Shown in pieces: positions 55,778 through 64,000 of a stretch of 64,000 nt of DNA (its first letter is position 1; the number at the start of each line of letters is the position of its first letter). The notes below the pieces were generated by a model, which was not told the DNA's origin, did not search any database, and saw nothing but the letters and a program-made list of their open reading frames with translations. A program made the position numbers and the translations under genes. Location of the stretch: the NCBI GenBank assembly GCA_936936565.1, contig CAKZIX010000123.1:1-64000 (forward strand). The letters are read 5' to 3'. This DNA is from an uncultured Nocardiaceae bacterium (GTDB lineage: Bacteria; Actinomycetota; Actinomycetes; Mycobacteriales; Mycobacteriaceae).

Positions 55778-57406
55778 TCAGGACGCCAGTTTGGGCGTCG
55801 CCCGATCGATGATCGTGGCGACGTCGACGCCCAGCGGCAGCGTGCCGAACACGTCACCACGGTCGTTGCCGAGCCGGGACGCGCAGAATGCGTCGGCGAC
55901 CGCGGGGTGTCCGAAGCGCAGCAGCAGCGAGCCCTGCAGCAGCAGCGCCATCTCGCCGATTACGCGACGCGCGCGGTACTGCATCGTTTCGAAGTCGCCG
56001 AACTGCTTCTCGAGCCGCGACAGCGCAGTGTCGAATCGGGCGTCGGCGCCGGCGGCCTGCTTGATCTCGGTGAAGTACACGCCCAGCGCCTGCGGTTGCT
56101 TGGCCATCGCGCGCAGCACGTCGAGGGCGGCCACGTTGCCGGTGCCTTCCCAGACCGACATCAGCGGCGATTCGCGGAACAGCCGCGGCAGCCGCGACTC
56201 TTCGACGTAGCCGTTGCCGCCGTGGCATTCGAGGGCCTCTGCGGCGTGGATCGGGGCCCGCTTGCACACGTAGTACTTGCTGACGGCCAGTCCGACGCGC
56301 CGGAGCAGGTCGTTGTCCTCGCTGGCCGGCCGGTCCATCAGTTCGGCCAGCCACAGCGCGACGGTGGTCGATGCTTCGGCCTCGACCGCGAGGTCGGCGA
56401 TGACGTTGCGCATCAGCGGCTGATCGACGAGCGCGGCGCCGAACGCGCGGCGGTGCGTGACATGGTGGGCCGCGAGGCCGACGCCGACGCGCATGACGGT
56501 GGCGGCGCCGATCGTGCAGTCCAGGCGGGTCATGTTCACCATCTCGACGATGGTGGCCACGCCGCGGCCTTCGGGGCCGACGAGCCATCCGACGGTGTCG
56601 TCGTATTCGACTTCGCTGCTGGCGTTGGAGTGGTTGCCGAGCTTGTCCTTGAGGCGCTGCAGCCGGAACGTATTGCGGGTGCCGTCGGGCAGCACGCGCG
56701 GCACGAAGAAGCAGGACAGCCCGCCGGGCGCTTGGGCGAGCACGAGGAACACGTCGCACATCGGTGCGGAGGTGAACCACTTGTGGCCGGTGATCAGGTA
56801 GCTGCCGTCGGGCTGCGGCACGGCGCGCGTGGTGTTGGCGCGCACGTCCGAGCCGCCCTGCTTCTCGGTCATCGACATGCCCGCGAGCAGGCCGCGCTTG
56901 GACAGCGGTTCCCGCAGGCCCGGGTCGTAGGCGGTGGCGGTGAGCAGCGGTTCGTACTGTGCGCTGAGCTCGGCGTTGGCGCGCAGCGCGGGCACGACAC
57001 CGTAGGTCATGGAGATCGGGCAGCCGTGTCCGGCGTCGGTTTGCCCCCACACCGACAACTTGGTCGCACGCAGGAGGTGCGCGTTCGGCTTGTCTCCCAC
57101 CCACGGCGTGCCGGCGAGGCCGATCTCGACGGCGGTGTTCATCAGCCGGTGGTACGCGGGGTCGTAGACGACCTCGTCGATGCGGTGCCCGTACCGGTCG
57201 TGGGTCTTGAGTTGTGGCGGGTGCGCCTCGGCGAGGTCACCCCACTCGAGCGCTTCGGCACTGCCCGCGAGCCGGCCCACCCGGTGCAGTTCGTCCAGTG
57301 CGTGATCGGCGCCCGCGCGGTGCACTGCCTCGAGCAGCGCCGGGTAGTCCGCGGCGTCGAAATCGACCAGCGGCGGAACTTGATTCGTCACTTCGTGCGT
57401 AGCCAT
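55778..57406 (-). CDS. AidB-type acyl-CoA dehydrogenase
   Basis: A 542-residue flavoprotein of the AidB subfamily. Characteristic parts are PISMTYGVVPALR, GMSMTEKQGGSDVRANTTRA in outline, TGHKWFTSAPMCD, ECHGGNGYVEESR and VWEGTGNVAALDVLRAM. AidB proteins are linked to alkylation response and bind FAD and DNA in E. coli, while actinobacterial members may be true isovaleryl-CoA-type dehydrogenases. It is transcribed away from the TetR gene at 57475-58059, which lies upstream in the same direction. Confidence 0.9.
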   Translation of the reverse strand: MATHEVTNQVPPLVDFDAADYPALLEAVHRAGADHALDELHRVGRLAGSAEALEWGDLAEAHPPQLKTHDRYGHRIDEVVYDPAYHRLMNTAVEIGLAGTPWVGDKPNAHLLRATKLSVWGQTDAGHGCPISMTYGVVPALRANAELSAQYEPLLTATAYDPGLREPLSKRGLLAGMSMTEKQGGSDVRANTTRAVPQPDGSYLITGHKWFTSAPMCDVFLVLAQAPGGLSCFFVPRVLPDGTRNTFRLQRLKDKLGNHSNASSEVEYDDTVGWLVGPEGRGVATIVEMVNMTRLDCTIGAATVMRVGVGLAAHHVTHRRAFGAALVDQPLMRNVIADLAVEAEASTTVALWLAELMDRPASEDNDLLRRVGLAVSKYYVCKRAPIHAAEALECHGGNGYVEESRLPRLFRESPLMSVWEGTGNVAALDVLRAMAKQPQALGVYFTEIKQAAGADARFDTALSRLEKQFGDFETMQYRARRVIGEMALLLQGSLLLRFGHPAVADAFCASRLGNDRGDVFGTLPLGVDVATIIDRATPKLAS

Positions 57407-57474
57407 GACAACCCTCTCTGTCGCCCCTGGCTATTACAGCACTGCTGCGCCTGACATGAAAGTGCAATACCCGG

Positions 57475-58059
57475 TCAATCCACGCGGACGGTGAGCGTCG
57501 GTTTCGGCGCGTCCGCCGAGTCGGTGATCCGGGTATGGACGGCATCCACCAGCGGCTGCAGGAACAGCTCCCCCATCTGACGCACCAGCACCGCCAGCAC
57601 CTGCGTCCCATCGGCCCGCTCGGTCGAGGCGAGACCGGCCTTGCGCAGCATGGCGACCTCACGGCGGGTCAGCTCGACGAGCGCGTCGAGCAGGCCCAAC
57701 TGCTCCGGATTCGGGTCCAGCAGCGCGCGGCGCAGATAGTTCACGACGGGCGGATTCTTGGCGAGCATGCGACGCACCGCGGCGTCGCGCGCCGCGGCAT
57801 GCGCGCGCGGTCCGCCGGTCTCGGGCACCTCCCGCAGCGCGTGTTCGAAGTGGTCGACGACGAGTTGGTCCACGGCATCGCGCAGGCCGGATTTGGTCTT
57901 GAAATGGTGCTGGACGAGCCCCAACGTGACACCGGCCGCCGCGGCCACCGCACGCAACGACACCCGGTCTTCGCCGTGCTCGGCGTACAGGTCGAGCGCG
58001 GCATTGCGGATCCGTGCCTTCGCCGTGAGATCGGCATCCGCGGCCCGCGGGTTGGACAT
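57475..58059 (-). CDS. TetR-family regulator
   Basis: A 194-residue TetR protein with helix-turn-helix at about 30-55 (VSLRAVAAAAGVTLGLVQHHF in outline). The ligand domain is helical, with LRRALLDPNPEQLGL. It lies upstream of the AidB-type gene and divergent from the acyl-CoA dehydrogenase at 58164. The palindrome in the shared gap makes it a likely regulator of that dehydrogenase; the inducer would be an acyl-CoA or related compound, by analogy. Confidence 0.88.
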   Translation of the reverse strand: MSNPRAADADLTAKARIRNAALDLYAEHGEDRVSLRAVAAAAGVTLGLVQHHFKTKSGLRDAVDQLVVDHFEHALREVPETGGPRAHAAARDAAVRRMLAKNPPVVNYLRRALLDPNPEQLGLLDALVELTRREVAMLRKAGLASTERADGTQVLAVLVRQMGELFLQPLVDAVHTRITDSADAPKPTLTVRVD

Positions 58060-58123
58060 GTTCCCTCCTGACGATCACGCAATTATCGAGGGTGACGCGC
58101 CGACTTTACATTCGACCTCTGCC

Positions 58124-58139
58124 CGATACACTCGTATCG
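58124..58139. promoter_or_regulatory. Candidate TetR operator
   Basis: CGATAC (58124-58129) and GTATCG (58134-58139) are perfect inverted arms with a 4-nt spacer, between the divergent TetR and acyl-CoA dehydrogenase genes and about 25 nt before the dehydrogenase start. Confidence 0.55.
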
Positions 58140-58163
58140 CCGTCAGCGCCGATCGGAGTGAAG

Positions 58164-59324
58164 ATGTCTCAGTTGTTCCCCGACTACATCCCCGTCTGGG
58201 AGACCGACCAGCACCGCGAGCTGCGCAAGCACGCCGCGGAGTTCTTCCGCAAGGAAGCCACACCGAATCAGGAGCGCTGGGTCGCCCAGCACGCGGTCGA
58301 TCGCGAGTTCTGGAACAAGGCCGGCGACGCGGGCCTGCTCGGACTCGACCTGCCCGAGGAATTCGGCGGCGCCGCAGGCGATTTCGGCATGCAGGCCGTG
58401 GTGCAGGAAGAGTTGGTGTACGCCCACGACAACAGCTTCGGCTTTGCGGTGCACTCCCCGATCGTCGCGCACTACCTGTACGCCTACGGCAACGACGAAC
58501 AGCGCAAGCGCTGGCTGCCCGGCGCGATCAGCGGCGACTTGGTTCTCGCGATCGCGATGACCGAACCGGGCACCGGATCGGACCTGCAGGCGGTGAAGAC
58601 CACCGCGCGCCGCGAGGGCGACCACTACGTCGTCAACGGTTCCAAAACGTTCATTTCCAACGGCACCCACTGCGACCTGCTGGTGATCGTCGCCAAGACC
58701 GATCCCACCAAGGGCGCGGCCGGCGTCTCGCTCATCGTCGCCGAGACGAAGGACCTGCCCGGCTTCGAGCGCGGGCGCGTGCTCGAGAAGATGGGCCAGC
58801 GCGGGCAGGACACGCGCGAGCTGTTCTTCTCCGACATGAAGGTGCCCGTTGCGAACCTCGTCGGCGCGCAGGAAGGGCTCGGCTTCTACCAGTTGATGGA
58901 ACAGCTGGCCCGCGAGCGCCTGATCGTCGCCTCGCTGTGCTCGGCGCTGGCCGAGGCCGCCGTCCTCGAGGCGCTGCGCTACTCCAAGGAACGCGAAGCG
59001 TTCGGCCGCCCGATCGGCAAGTTCCAGCACAACGCCTTCACCCTGGCCGAGGTCAAGACCGAGACGTTCGCGATCAAGACGATGGTCGACACGGCCATCA
59101 AGCAGTACGTCGACGGCAAGAACGATCCGGCGACGGCCTCCATGGCCAAGCTCTTCGCCGCCGAGACCTCCGACAAGGTCGTCGACAAGTGCCTGCAGCT
59201 GTTCGGCGGCTACGGCTACATGATGGAGTACCCCATCGCGTCGATGTACACCGGATCGCGCGTGAACCGGATCTACGCCGGCACCAGCGAGATCATGAAG
59301 GAAATCATCAGCCGCTCGCTGTAG
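58164..59324 (+). CDS. Acyl-CoA dehydrogenase
   Basis: A 386-residue acyl-CoA dehydrogenase. FAD/substrate motifs are AIAMTEPGTGSDLQAV and FISNGTHCDLLVIVAKT in outline; the C-terminal GGYGYMMEYPIASMY and YAGTSEIMKEIISR contain the catalytic Glu region. It acts in beta-oxidation or a branched-chain pathway; chain-length preference cannot be read. ATG 58164 has GGAGTG upstream; an upstream in-frame ATG at 58092 would include the operator and lacks homology. Confidence 0.94.
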   Translation: MSQLFPDYIPVWETDQHRELRKHAAEFFRKEATPNQERWVAQHAVDREFWNKAGDAGLLGLDLPEEFGGAAGDFGMQAVVQEELVYAHDNSFGFAVHSPIVAHYLYAYGNDEQRKRWLPGAISGDLVLAIAMTEPGTGSDLQAVKTTARREGDHYVVNGSKTFISNGTHCDLLVIVAKTDPTKGAAGVSLIVAETKDLPGFERGRVLEKMGQRGQDTRELFFSDMKVPVANLVGAQEGLGFYQLMEQLARERLIVASLCSALAEAAVLEALRYSKEREAFGRPIGKFQHNAFTLAEVKTETFAIKTMVDTAIKQYVDGKNDPATASMAKLFAAETSDKVVDKCLQLFGGYGYMMEYPIASMYTGSRVNRIYAGTSEIMKEIISRSL

Positions 59325-59337
59325 TTGGCGCGCAGGG

Positions 59338-59913
59338 TCAAGCGCCGCCGGCAAGGGCGCGCACGGCGAGCGCCAGACTGTCCGACGACGGCAAGCGTGC
59401 GTCGGGATTCATGAACCACAACACGGCAAATCCGTTGAGCAGCACGAAGTACAGTTCCGCAACCGCACGCGCCTGACGCTCGTCGAGACCGTCGTGCGTG
59501 TCGCGCAGCATCTGCGCCAGGTCCCCGATCCCGAGTTCGGTCATCCGGCCCATCAGTTCGCGAGACTCGCCGCTGCGGTACACGCGCAGCAGGTTCTCCA
59601 TGCTTGCGACCATCGCCTCGCGATTGGTGCTGAGCAGCTCCTCGATCCCGCGCCACGTCTCCGAAAAAGCTTGCGGCAGTGGTTTGTCGGCTCCCGCTTC
59701 GCGAATGCGCGCCTCCAACGCGTCGCCGATGCCCTCCCCCACCGCGTCGGTGAGCGCCTCGGTGAGCAACTGCTCCTTCGAGCCGAAGTGATAGCCGATG
59801 GCGGCCAGGCTGACACCGGCCGCCTGCGCGATGTCACGTGCCGTCGTGTTGGCGTATCCGCGTTCGAGCAGGCACTTCCGTGCGCCGGCGAGCAGGTCTT
59901 CGCGATTTCCCAC
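59338..59913 (-). CDS. TetR-family regulator of the FAD monooxygenase
   Basis: A 191-residue TetR protein with helix-turn-helix TTARDIAQAAGVSLAAIGYHF in outline at about 23-45 and a helical C-terminal ligand domain. The start is GTG at 59913. It is divergent from the monooxygenase gene, and the 78-nt gap holds a near-perfect TetR-type operator. It therefore probably represses both itself and the monooxygenase and is relieved by the substrate. Confidence 0.9.
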   Translation of the reverse strand: MGNREDLLAGARKCLLERGYANTTARDIAQAAGVSLAAIGYHFGSKEQLLTEALTDAVGEGIGDALEARIREAGADKPLPQAFSETWRGIEELLSTNREAMVASMENLLRVYRSGESRELMGRMTELGIGDLAQMLRDTHDGLDERQARAVAELYFVLLNGFAVLWFMNPDARLPSSDSLALAVRALAGGA

Positions 59914-59946
59914 GGTCGGAGTCTAGCGCCTCCTTGAACGAATGTG

Positions 59947-59975
59947 TTAGACATATGTCTAAGACATATGTATAA
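59947..59975. promoter_or_regulatory. Overlapping palindromic operators (GACATATGTC type)
   Basis: TTAGACATATGTCTAA (59947-59962) is a perfect 16-nt palindrome, followed 13 nt later by TAAGACATATGTATAA (59960-59975), a near copy. The A+T-rich words stand out from the GC-rich background between the divergent TetR and monooxygenase genes. The second copy ends just before the AAGGAG ribosome-binding site of the monooxygenase. Confidence 0.88.
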
Positions 59976-59991
59976 GCGAAGGAGATACGCC

Positions 59992-61242
59992 ATGAAAGTC
60001 CTGATCGTCGGCGGCGGAATCGCGGGAAATGCCCTGGCCCTGCAGCTTTCCAGGGGCGGTGTGGACGTCACGGTCATCGAGCGGGCCGCGGCGGCCCGGC
60101 CGGGTGGTCACGCAGTGGATCTGCGCGGCCCCAGCCGCGAGGTCGCCGAACGCATCGGCGTGCTGGACCGGATTCTGGAGCGCCGCCTGCACGAGCGGGG
60201 CATCGCGCTCGTCGACTCACGGGGTCGCGTCCGCGCCGAGATGCCTGCCGAGATGTTCGATGGCCACGGCGGCGTCGCCGACATCGAGATCGCCCGTGGC
60301 GATCTGAATCAGATTCTGCTGGAGGCACTTCCGGCCCTCGACTATCGATACGGGGAGACTGTCACAGCCATCGACGGCGGTGTGGCCACCTTCGCATCGG
60401 GCGGGTCGCAGGAATTCGACGTCATCGTCGGTGCCGACGGCCTGCACTCCGCGGTACGCGAACTGGTGTTCGGCGCCGGCTTCGAGACCTACCTCGGCGG
60501 CTATATGGCGTTCTTCACCATGCCGACGCCGCCAGGCGTAGCAACCGACTGGTTCGCCATGCACTCGATTCCCGGCGCCATCAACGCCGCCGTCCGCGCC
60601 GATCACAAACCGTCGACATCGAAAGCCCTATTCACGCTTCGCATCCCGCAAGACCCGACGCTGCGTCGTGACGTAGCCGCGCAGCGGGCCCTCATTCACG
60701 AACGCTTCGCCGGCCAGGGTTGGGTGGTGCCGAACATGCTCGCCGGACTCGACGTAGCCACCGACTTCTACTTCGACGAACTCGTCCGAGTGGACATGCC
60801 GAGCTGGTCGGCAGGCCGCGTCGTTCTCGTCGGCGACGCCGGCTACTGCGGCTCCCCGCTGACCGGCCACGGCACCGCGATGGCCCTCGTCGGCGCCTAC
60901 GTCCTGGCCGGTGAGTTGCTGAAGGATCCCGAAAAAGCTTTCGCCACTTACGAATCCACGCTTCGTCCGTTGGTAGCGAAGGCCCGGCAGCTGCCGCCTG
61001 GCGGCCTCGCCGGCATGACTCCGAAGAACCGCTCGACCATCGTGGCGAGCTACTGGATCAACCGTCACATCACGCCGAAGATCGCTCCGTTGGTAACGAA
61101 GATGCTGAGCAAGACCGACAGCTTCGACCTCCCCCACTACCCCGACATCGGCCCCGGCACCGGGCCCCGACCTGATCCGTCGGTGCCGCGTGCGGCTGTC
61201 GAATCGAGTCCGGCACCACGGTTCGTGGTGCACGACCGCTAG
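59992..61242 (+). CDS. FAD-dependent aromatic-type monooxygenase
   Basis: A 416-residue class A flavin monooxygenase. N-terminal Rossmann motif is VLIVGGGIAGNALALQLSR; the DG motif is VIVGADGLHSAVRE near 150; the second FAD motif is GRVVLVGDAGYCGSPLTGHG near 285. Proteins of this type hydroxylate phenols or inactivate antibiotics such as rifampicin and tetracycline; the substrate is not predictable. It has AAGGAG 7 nt before ATG and is under the TetR operators. The frame stays open upstream to 59944. Confidence 0.92.
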   Translation: MKVLIVGGGIAGNALALQLSRGGVDVTVIERAAAARPGGHAVDLRGPSREVAERIGVLDRILERRLHERGIALVDSRGRVRAEMPAEMFDGHGGVADIEIARGDLNQILLEALPALDYRYGETVTAIDGGVATFASGGSQEFDVIVGADGLHSAVRELVFGAGFETYLGGYMAFFTMPTPPGVATDWFAMHSIPGAINAAVRADHKPSTSKALFTLRIPQDPTLRRDVAAQRALIHERFAGQGWVVPNMLAGLDVATDFYFDELVRVDMPSWSAGRVVLVGDAGYCGSPLTGHGTAMALVGAYVLAGELLKDPEKAFATYESTLRPLVAKARQLPPGGLAGMTPKNRSTIVASYWINRHITPKIAPLVTKMLSKTDSFDLPHYPDIGPGTGPRPDPSVPRAAVESSPAPRFVVHDR

Positions 61243-61251
61243 GCTCGATAC

Positions 61252-62646
61252 CTAGAGGCCCTTGTCGACGATGGAGCGCACGGCGGCGGGCAGGTCCCGC
61301 TTGCGGGCGTAGGGGCCGACCACCGCGGCCGCGAACGGCCGGGAAAGCAGTTGCCGGGCAACGGCATTCACTTCGGCCGTGGTGACGGCGTCGATCCGGG
61401 AGAGCGTTTCGGAGATGCTGCGATGGTTGGCGTAGTTCAGCTCGCTGCGCCCGATGCGGTTCATGCGGGAGCCGGAATCCTCGAGCCCGAGCACCAAGCC
61501 GCCGCGCAACGAACCCTTCGCCCGCGCGCATTCGGCGTCCGTGATGCCATGTGCTGCAACATCTGACAGCACCTTGCGCGCCAGCCGTGCGACGTCGGCG
61601 ACGTTGTCGGGCTGACAGCCGGCGTAAACGGAGAACGCACCGGTGTCGGCGAAGGTGTCGGTCGTCGAGTACACCGAGTACGCCAGACCCCGGTCTTCGC
61701 GGATCTCCTGGAACAGCCGCGACGAAAGTCCGCCGCCCACAGCGGTATTCAGTACCGACAGCGGCCACCGGAACTTGCCCTCATGGCGGCCGAACGCGCG
61801 CACCCCGAACGTCAGGTGCACCTGCTCGCTGTCCCGGTCGATCAGTTGCAGGCTCGGCTTGGTGCGCGGCCGCAACCGGCCCTCCCGGCGCGGCGCCGGG
61901 TCGCGGCCGGTGTCGAGCCGGTTGGCGAAGGCGCGTCGGACGAGCTCGACGGTGTGCTCGTGCGAGACGTTGCCCGCCACCGCGACCACCATCCGGTCCG
62001 GCGTGTAACGGCGAATGTGGAAGGAGTGCAACTGGTTTCGGGTCATCGTTTCGATCGACCCGACGGTGCCGATGATCGGTCGGCCGATCGGGTGATCACC
62101 GAACAGCGCGCTCAACAGCGCATCGCCGACTAGATCCTCCGGATCGTCGTCCCGCATCGCGATCTCTTCGAGCACAACCTGGCGCTCGACGTCGACGTCG
62201 GAGGCGCGGCACTGCCCGTTGAGCACCACGTCGGCGACCAGCTCCACCGCCAGCGGCAGATCGTCGTCGAGCACGTGCGCGTAGAAGCAGGTGTGTTCCT
62301 TGGACGTGAAGGCGTTCAGCTCGCCGCCCACCGCGTCCATCACCTGCGCGATGTCGAGCGCCGAGCGGGTCGGCGTCGACTTGAACAGCAGGTGCTCGAG
62401 AAAGTGCGCGGCCCCGGCAACCGTCGGCGCCTCGTCGCGCGAACCGACGTTCACCCAGACCCCGACCGACGCCGACCGCACGCTCGGCACATGTTCGGTG
62501 ACCACGCGCAGCCCGCCGGGAAGCACCGTGCGGCGCACGCCCGCGGCGGCGGCATCGGAGGTGACGGCATCCACGACCGCGCTGCGGCGCGCCCCGGCGT
62601 CCGGCGCCTGCGCGCCGCGGTCGGACTCGGTGTCGGACCGACGCAC
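61252..62646 (-). CDS. pepR: M16 zinc peptidase (PepR-like)
   Basis: A 464-residue (from GTG 62646) insulinase/processing-peptidase protein, matching Rv2782c. The inverted zinc motif is HFLEH in AAHFLEHLLFKST, with the distal Glu in VVLEEIAMRDDDPE. The M16 C-terminal domain follows with YAGCQPDNV. The start is uncertain: GTG 62574 gives an N-terminus closest to homologues, and a CTG overlapping the gpsI stop is possible. It is transcribed directly downstream of gpsI, as in M. tuberculosis. Confidence 0.92.
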   Translation of the reverse strand: MRRSDTESDRGAQAPDAGARRSAVVDAVTSDAAAAGVRRTVLPGGLRVVTEHVPSVRSASVGVWVNVGSRDEAPTVAGAAHFLEHLLFKSTPTRSALDIAQVMDAVGGELNAFTSKEHTCFYAHVLDDDLPLAVELVADVVLNGQCRASDVDVERQVVLEEIAMRDDDPEDLVGDALLSALFGDHPIGRPIIGTVGSIETMTRNQLHSFHIRRYTPDRMVVAVAGNVSHEHTVELVRRAFANRLDTGRDPAPRREGRLRPRTKPSLQLIDRDSEQVHLTFGVRAFGRHEGKFRWPLSVLNTAVGGGLSSRLFQEIREDRGLAYSVYSTTDTFADTGAFSVYAGCQPDNVADVARLARKVLSDVAAHGITDAECARAKGSLRGGLVLGLEDSGSRMNRIGRSELNYANHRSISETLSRIDAVTTAEVNAVARQLLSRPFAAAVVGPYARKRDLPAAVRSIVDKGL

Positions 62647-62698
62647 CCCGGACGCAGCGGCGCCCGGGGTGTCGGTCTGTTCCTTGCGAGTGAGTCGC

Positions 62699-64000
62699 TT
62701 ACTCAGCAGACGCCTCTTCGGTGACGGGTGCTTCGGCGGCCGGCTCGGCGGGCGCCTCCGCAGCTTCCTCTTCGACGGGGACCAGCGAAATCTTGCCGCG
62801 GTTGTCGATGTCGGCGATCTCGACGCGCAGCTTGTCGCCCACGCCGACCACGTCTTCGACCTTGGCGATCCGCTTGCCGTTGCCCAGCTTGCTGATGTGC
62901 ACCAGACCGTCGCGGCCCGGCAGCAGCGAGACGAACGCGCCGAACGCCGTGGTCTTGACGACGGTGCCCAGGAAGCGCTCGCCGACCTTCGGCAGCTGCG
63001 GGTTGGCGATGGCGTTGATCGCGTCGATCGCGGCCTGTGCCGACGGACCATCGGTCGCGCCCACGTACACGGTGCCGTCGTCCTCGATGGAGATGTTGGC
63101 GCCGGTGTCTTCGGTGATCTGGTTGATGACCTTGCCCTTGGGCCCGATCACCTCGCCGATCTTGTCGACCGGGATCTTGATGGCCGTCACGCGCGGGGCG
63201 TAGGGGCTCATCTCGTCCGGGTCGACGATGGCCTCGGCCATGACGTCCAGGATCGTGGTGCGGGCGTCGTGCGCCTGCGCGAGTGCGCCGGCGAGCACCT
63301 TGGACGGGATGCCGTCGAGCTTGGTGTCCAGCTGCAGCGCCGTCACGAATTCGCGGGTACCGGCAACCTTGAAGTCCATGTCGCCGAAGGCATCTTCGGC
63401 GCCGAGGATGTCGGTGAGGGCGACATAACGCGTCTCCCCATCCACTTCGTCGGACACCAGACCCATCGCGATACCCGCGACCGGCGCCTTCAGTGGCACA
63501 CCGGCGTTGAGCAGCGACAGCGTCGAGGCGCACACCGAACCCATCGAGGTGGAACCATTGGAGCCCAACGCTTCCGACACCTGACGGATGGCGTACGGGA
63601 ACTCTTCCTGGCTCGGCAGCACCGGCATGAGCGCACGCTCGGCCAGGGCGCCGTGGCCGATCTCGCGACGCTTCGGCGAACCGACGCGGCCGGTCTCACC
63701 GGTCGAGTACGGCGGGAAGTTGTAGTGGTGCATGTAGCGCTTGGACGTCTCGGGGGTGAGCGAGTCGATCTGCTGCGCCATCTTCACCATGTCGAGGGTG
63801 GTGACACCCATGATCTGGGTCTCGCCACGCTCGAACAGCGCCGAACCGTGCGCCCGCGGGATCACGGCGACCTCGGCGCTCAGCGACCGGATGTCGGTGA
63901 GGCCACGGCCGTCGATGCGGAACTTGTCGGTCAGGATGCGCTGGCGCACCAGCTTCTTCGTCAGCGACCGGAAGGCGGCGCCGAGTTCCTTCTCGCGGCC
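62699..64000 (-). CDS. gpsI: Polyribonucleotide nucleotidyltransferase (PNPase), C-terminal part
   Basis: The gene runs off the right edge; 433 codons plus the stop are visible. The second RNase PH domain is present ([25 protein letters not shown]-like [11 protein letters not shown]), followed by a KH domain ([22 protein letters not shown] in outline) and an S1 domain ([19 protein letters not shown]). PNPase degrades RNA phosphorolytically from the 3' end and also makes heteropolymeric tails. The acidic tail ([15 protein letters not shown]) is typical for actinobacteria. It is the upstream gene of pepR. Confidence 0.96.
   Translation of the reverse strand, partial: GREKELGAAFRSLTKKLVRQRILTDKFRIDGRGLTDIRSLSAEVAVIPRAHGSALFERGETQIMGVTTLDMVKMAQQIDSLTPETSKRYMHHYNFPPYSTGETGRVGSPKRREIGHGALAERALMPVLPSQEEFPYAIRQVSEALGSNGSTSMGSVCASTLSLLNAGVPLKAPVAGIAMGLVSDEVDGETRYVALTDILGAEDAFGDMDFKVAGTREFVTALQLDTKLDGIPSKVLAGALAQAHDARTTILDVMAEAIVDPDEMSPYAPRVTAIKIPVDKIGEVIGPKGKVINQITEDTGANISIEDDGTVYVGATDGPSAQAAIDAINAIANPQLPKVGERFLGTVVKTTAFGAFVSLLPGRDGLVHISKLGNGKRIAKVEDVVGVGDKLRVEIADIDNRGKISLVPVEEEAAEAPAEPAAEAPVTEEASAE

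Overview
The window is high-GC actinobacterial DNA from a mycolic-acid-type organism of the Mycobacteriales (Nocardia/Rhodococcus/Gordonia-like; I cannot fix the genus). The framework follows the Mycobacterium tuberculosis Rv2739c-Rv2783c interval as I remember it: a glycosyltransferase, pspM-pspA-clgR, pgsA and argA on the left; ftsK, RNase J and dapA in the middle; an Rv2772c-like protein, dapB, an M16 peptidase (pepR) and gpsI on the right. A mycolyltransferase-like secreted esterase (37151-38035) fits this placement.

Region 1 (1-5600) holds an envelope-stress unit (clgR, pspA, pspM and a 66-residue membrane protein) behind an ECF-sigma-like promoter, then cinA, pgsA, argA and a YciI-like gene.

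Region 2 (5654-31312) is the striking part: a complete-looking contractile injection system (eCIS/phage-tail-like) lying between argA and ftsK, which are neighbours in M. tuberculosis. On the minus strand it runs from a LuxR-type regulator, a DUF4255/Afp16-type tail-end protein and an Afp15-type AAA+ ATPase, through a zinc-ribbon/transmembrane/five-PASTA protein, a DUF4157 (HELTH) protein and a 1214-residue effector-like protein, to an FxsA homologue, sheath, tube 1, assembly protein, DUF6760 protein, an [LIV]QR-repeat protein, tube 2, a LysM hub protein, VgrG-type spike, PAAR tip, gp25-like wedge, baseplate J and tail protein I. A 936-residue P-loop/SARP-type regulator converges on the far end. 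The PASTA protein could tie the particle to membrane and cell wall. The DUF4157 domain and the effector body, usually in one polypeptide in related loci as I recall them, are here separate overlapping genes. I see no clear tape-measure protein or tail fibre.

Region 3 (31576-38035) encodes secreted proteins: a three-domain peptidoglycan hydrolase with a dead NlpC/P60 domain, two paralogous lipoproteins, a DUF1906 lysin-like protein, a MuiA-like protein and the esterase.

Region 4 (38066-53181) holds ftsK, an FAD oxidoreductase, RNase J, dapA, a HicB-like protein, two tandem DUF4189 secreted proteins, a YcaQ/AlkX-type glycosylase-like protein, and a four-gene signalling block in which one protein looks like a fusion of half a histidine kinase with the neighbouring membrane protein.

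Region 5 (53302-64000) holds a flavodoxin-like protein, dapB, a PaaX-type regulator, two acyl-CoA dehydrogenases, two TetR regulators with palindromic operators, an FAD monooxygenase, the M16 peptidase and the C-terminal part of gpsI, which runs off the right edge. I saw no tRNA, rRNA, CRISPR array or insertion sequence.
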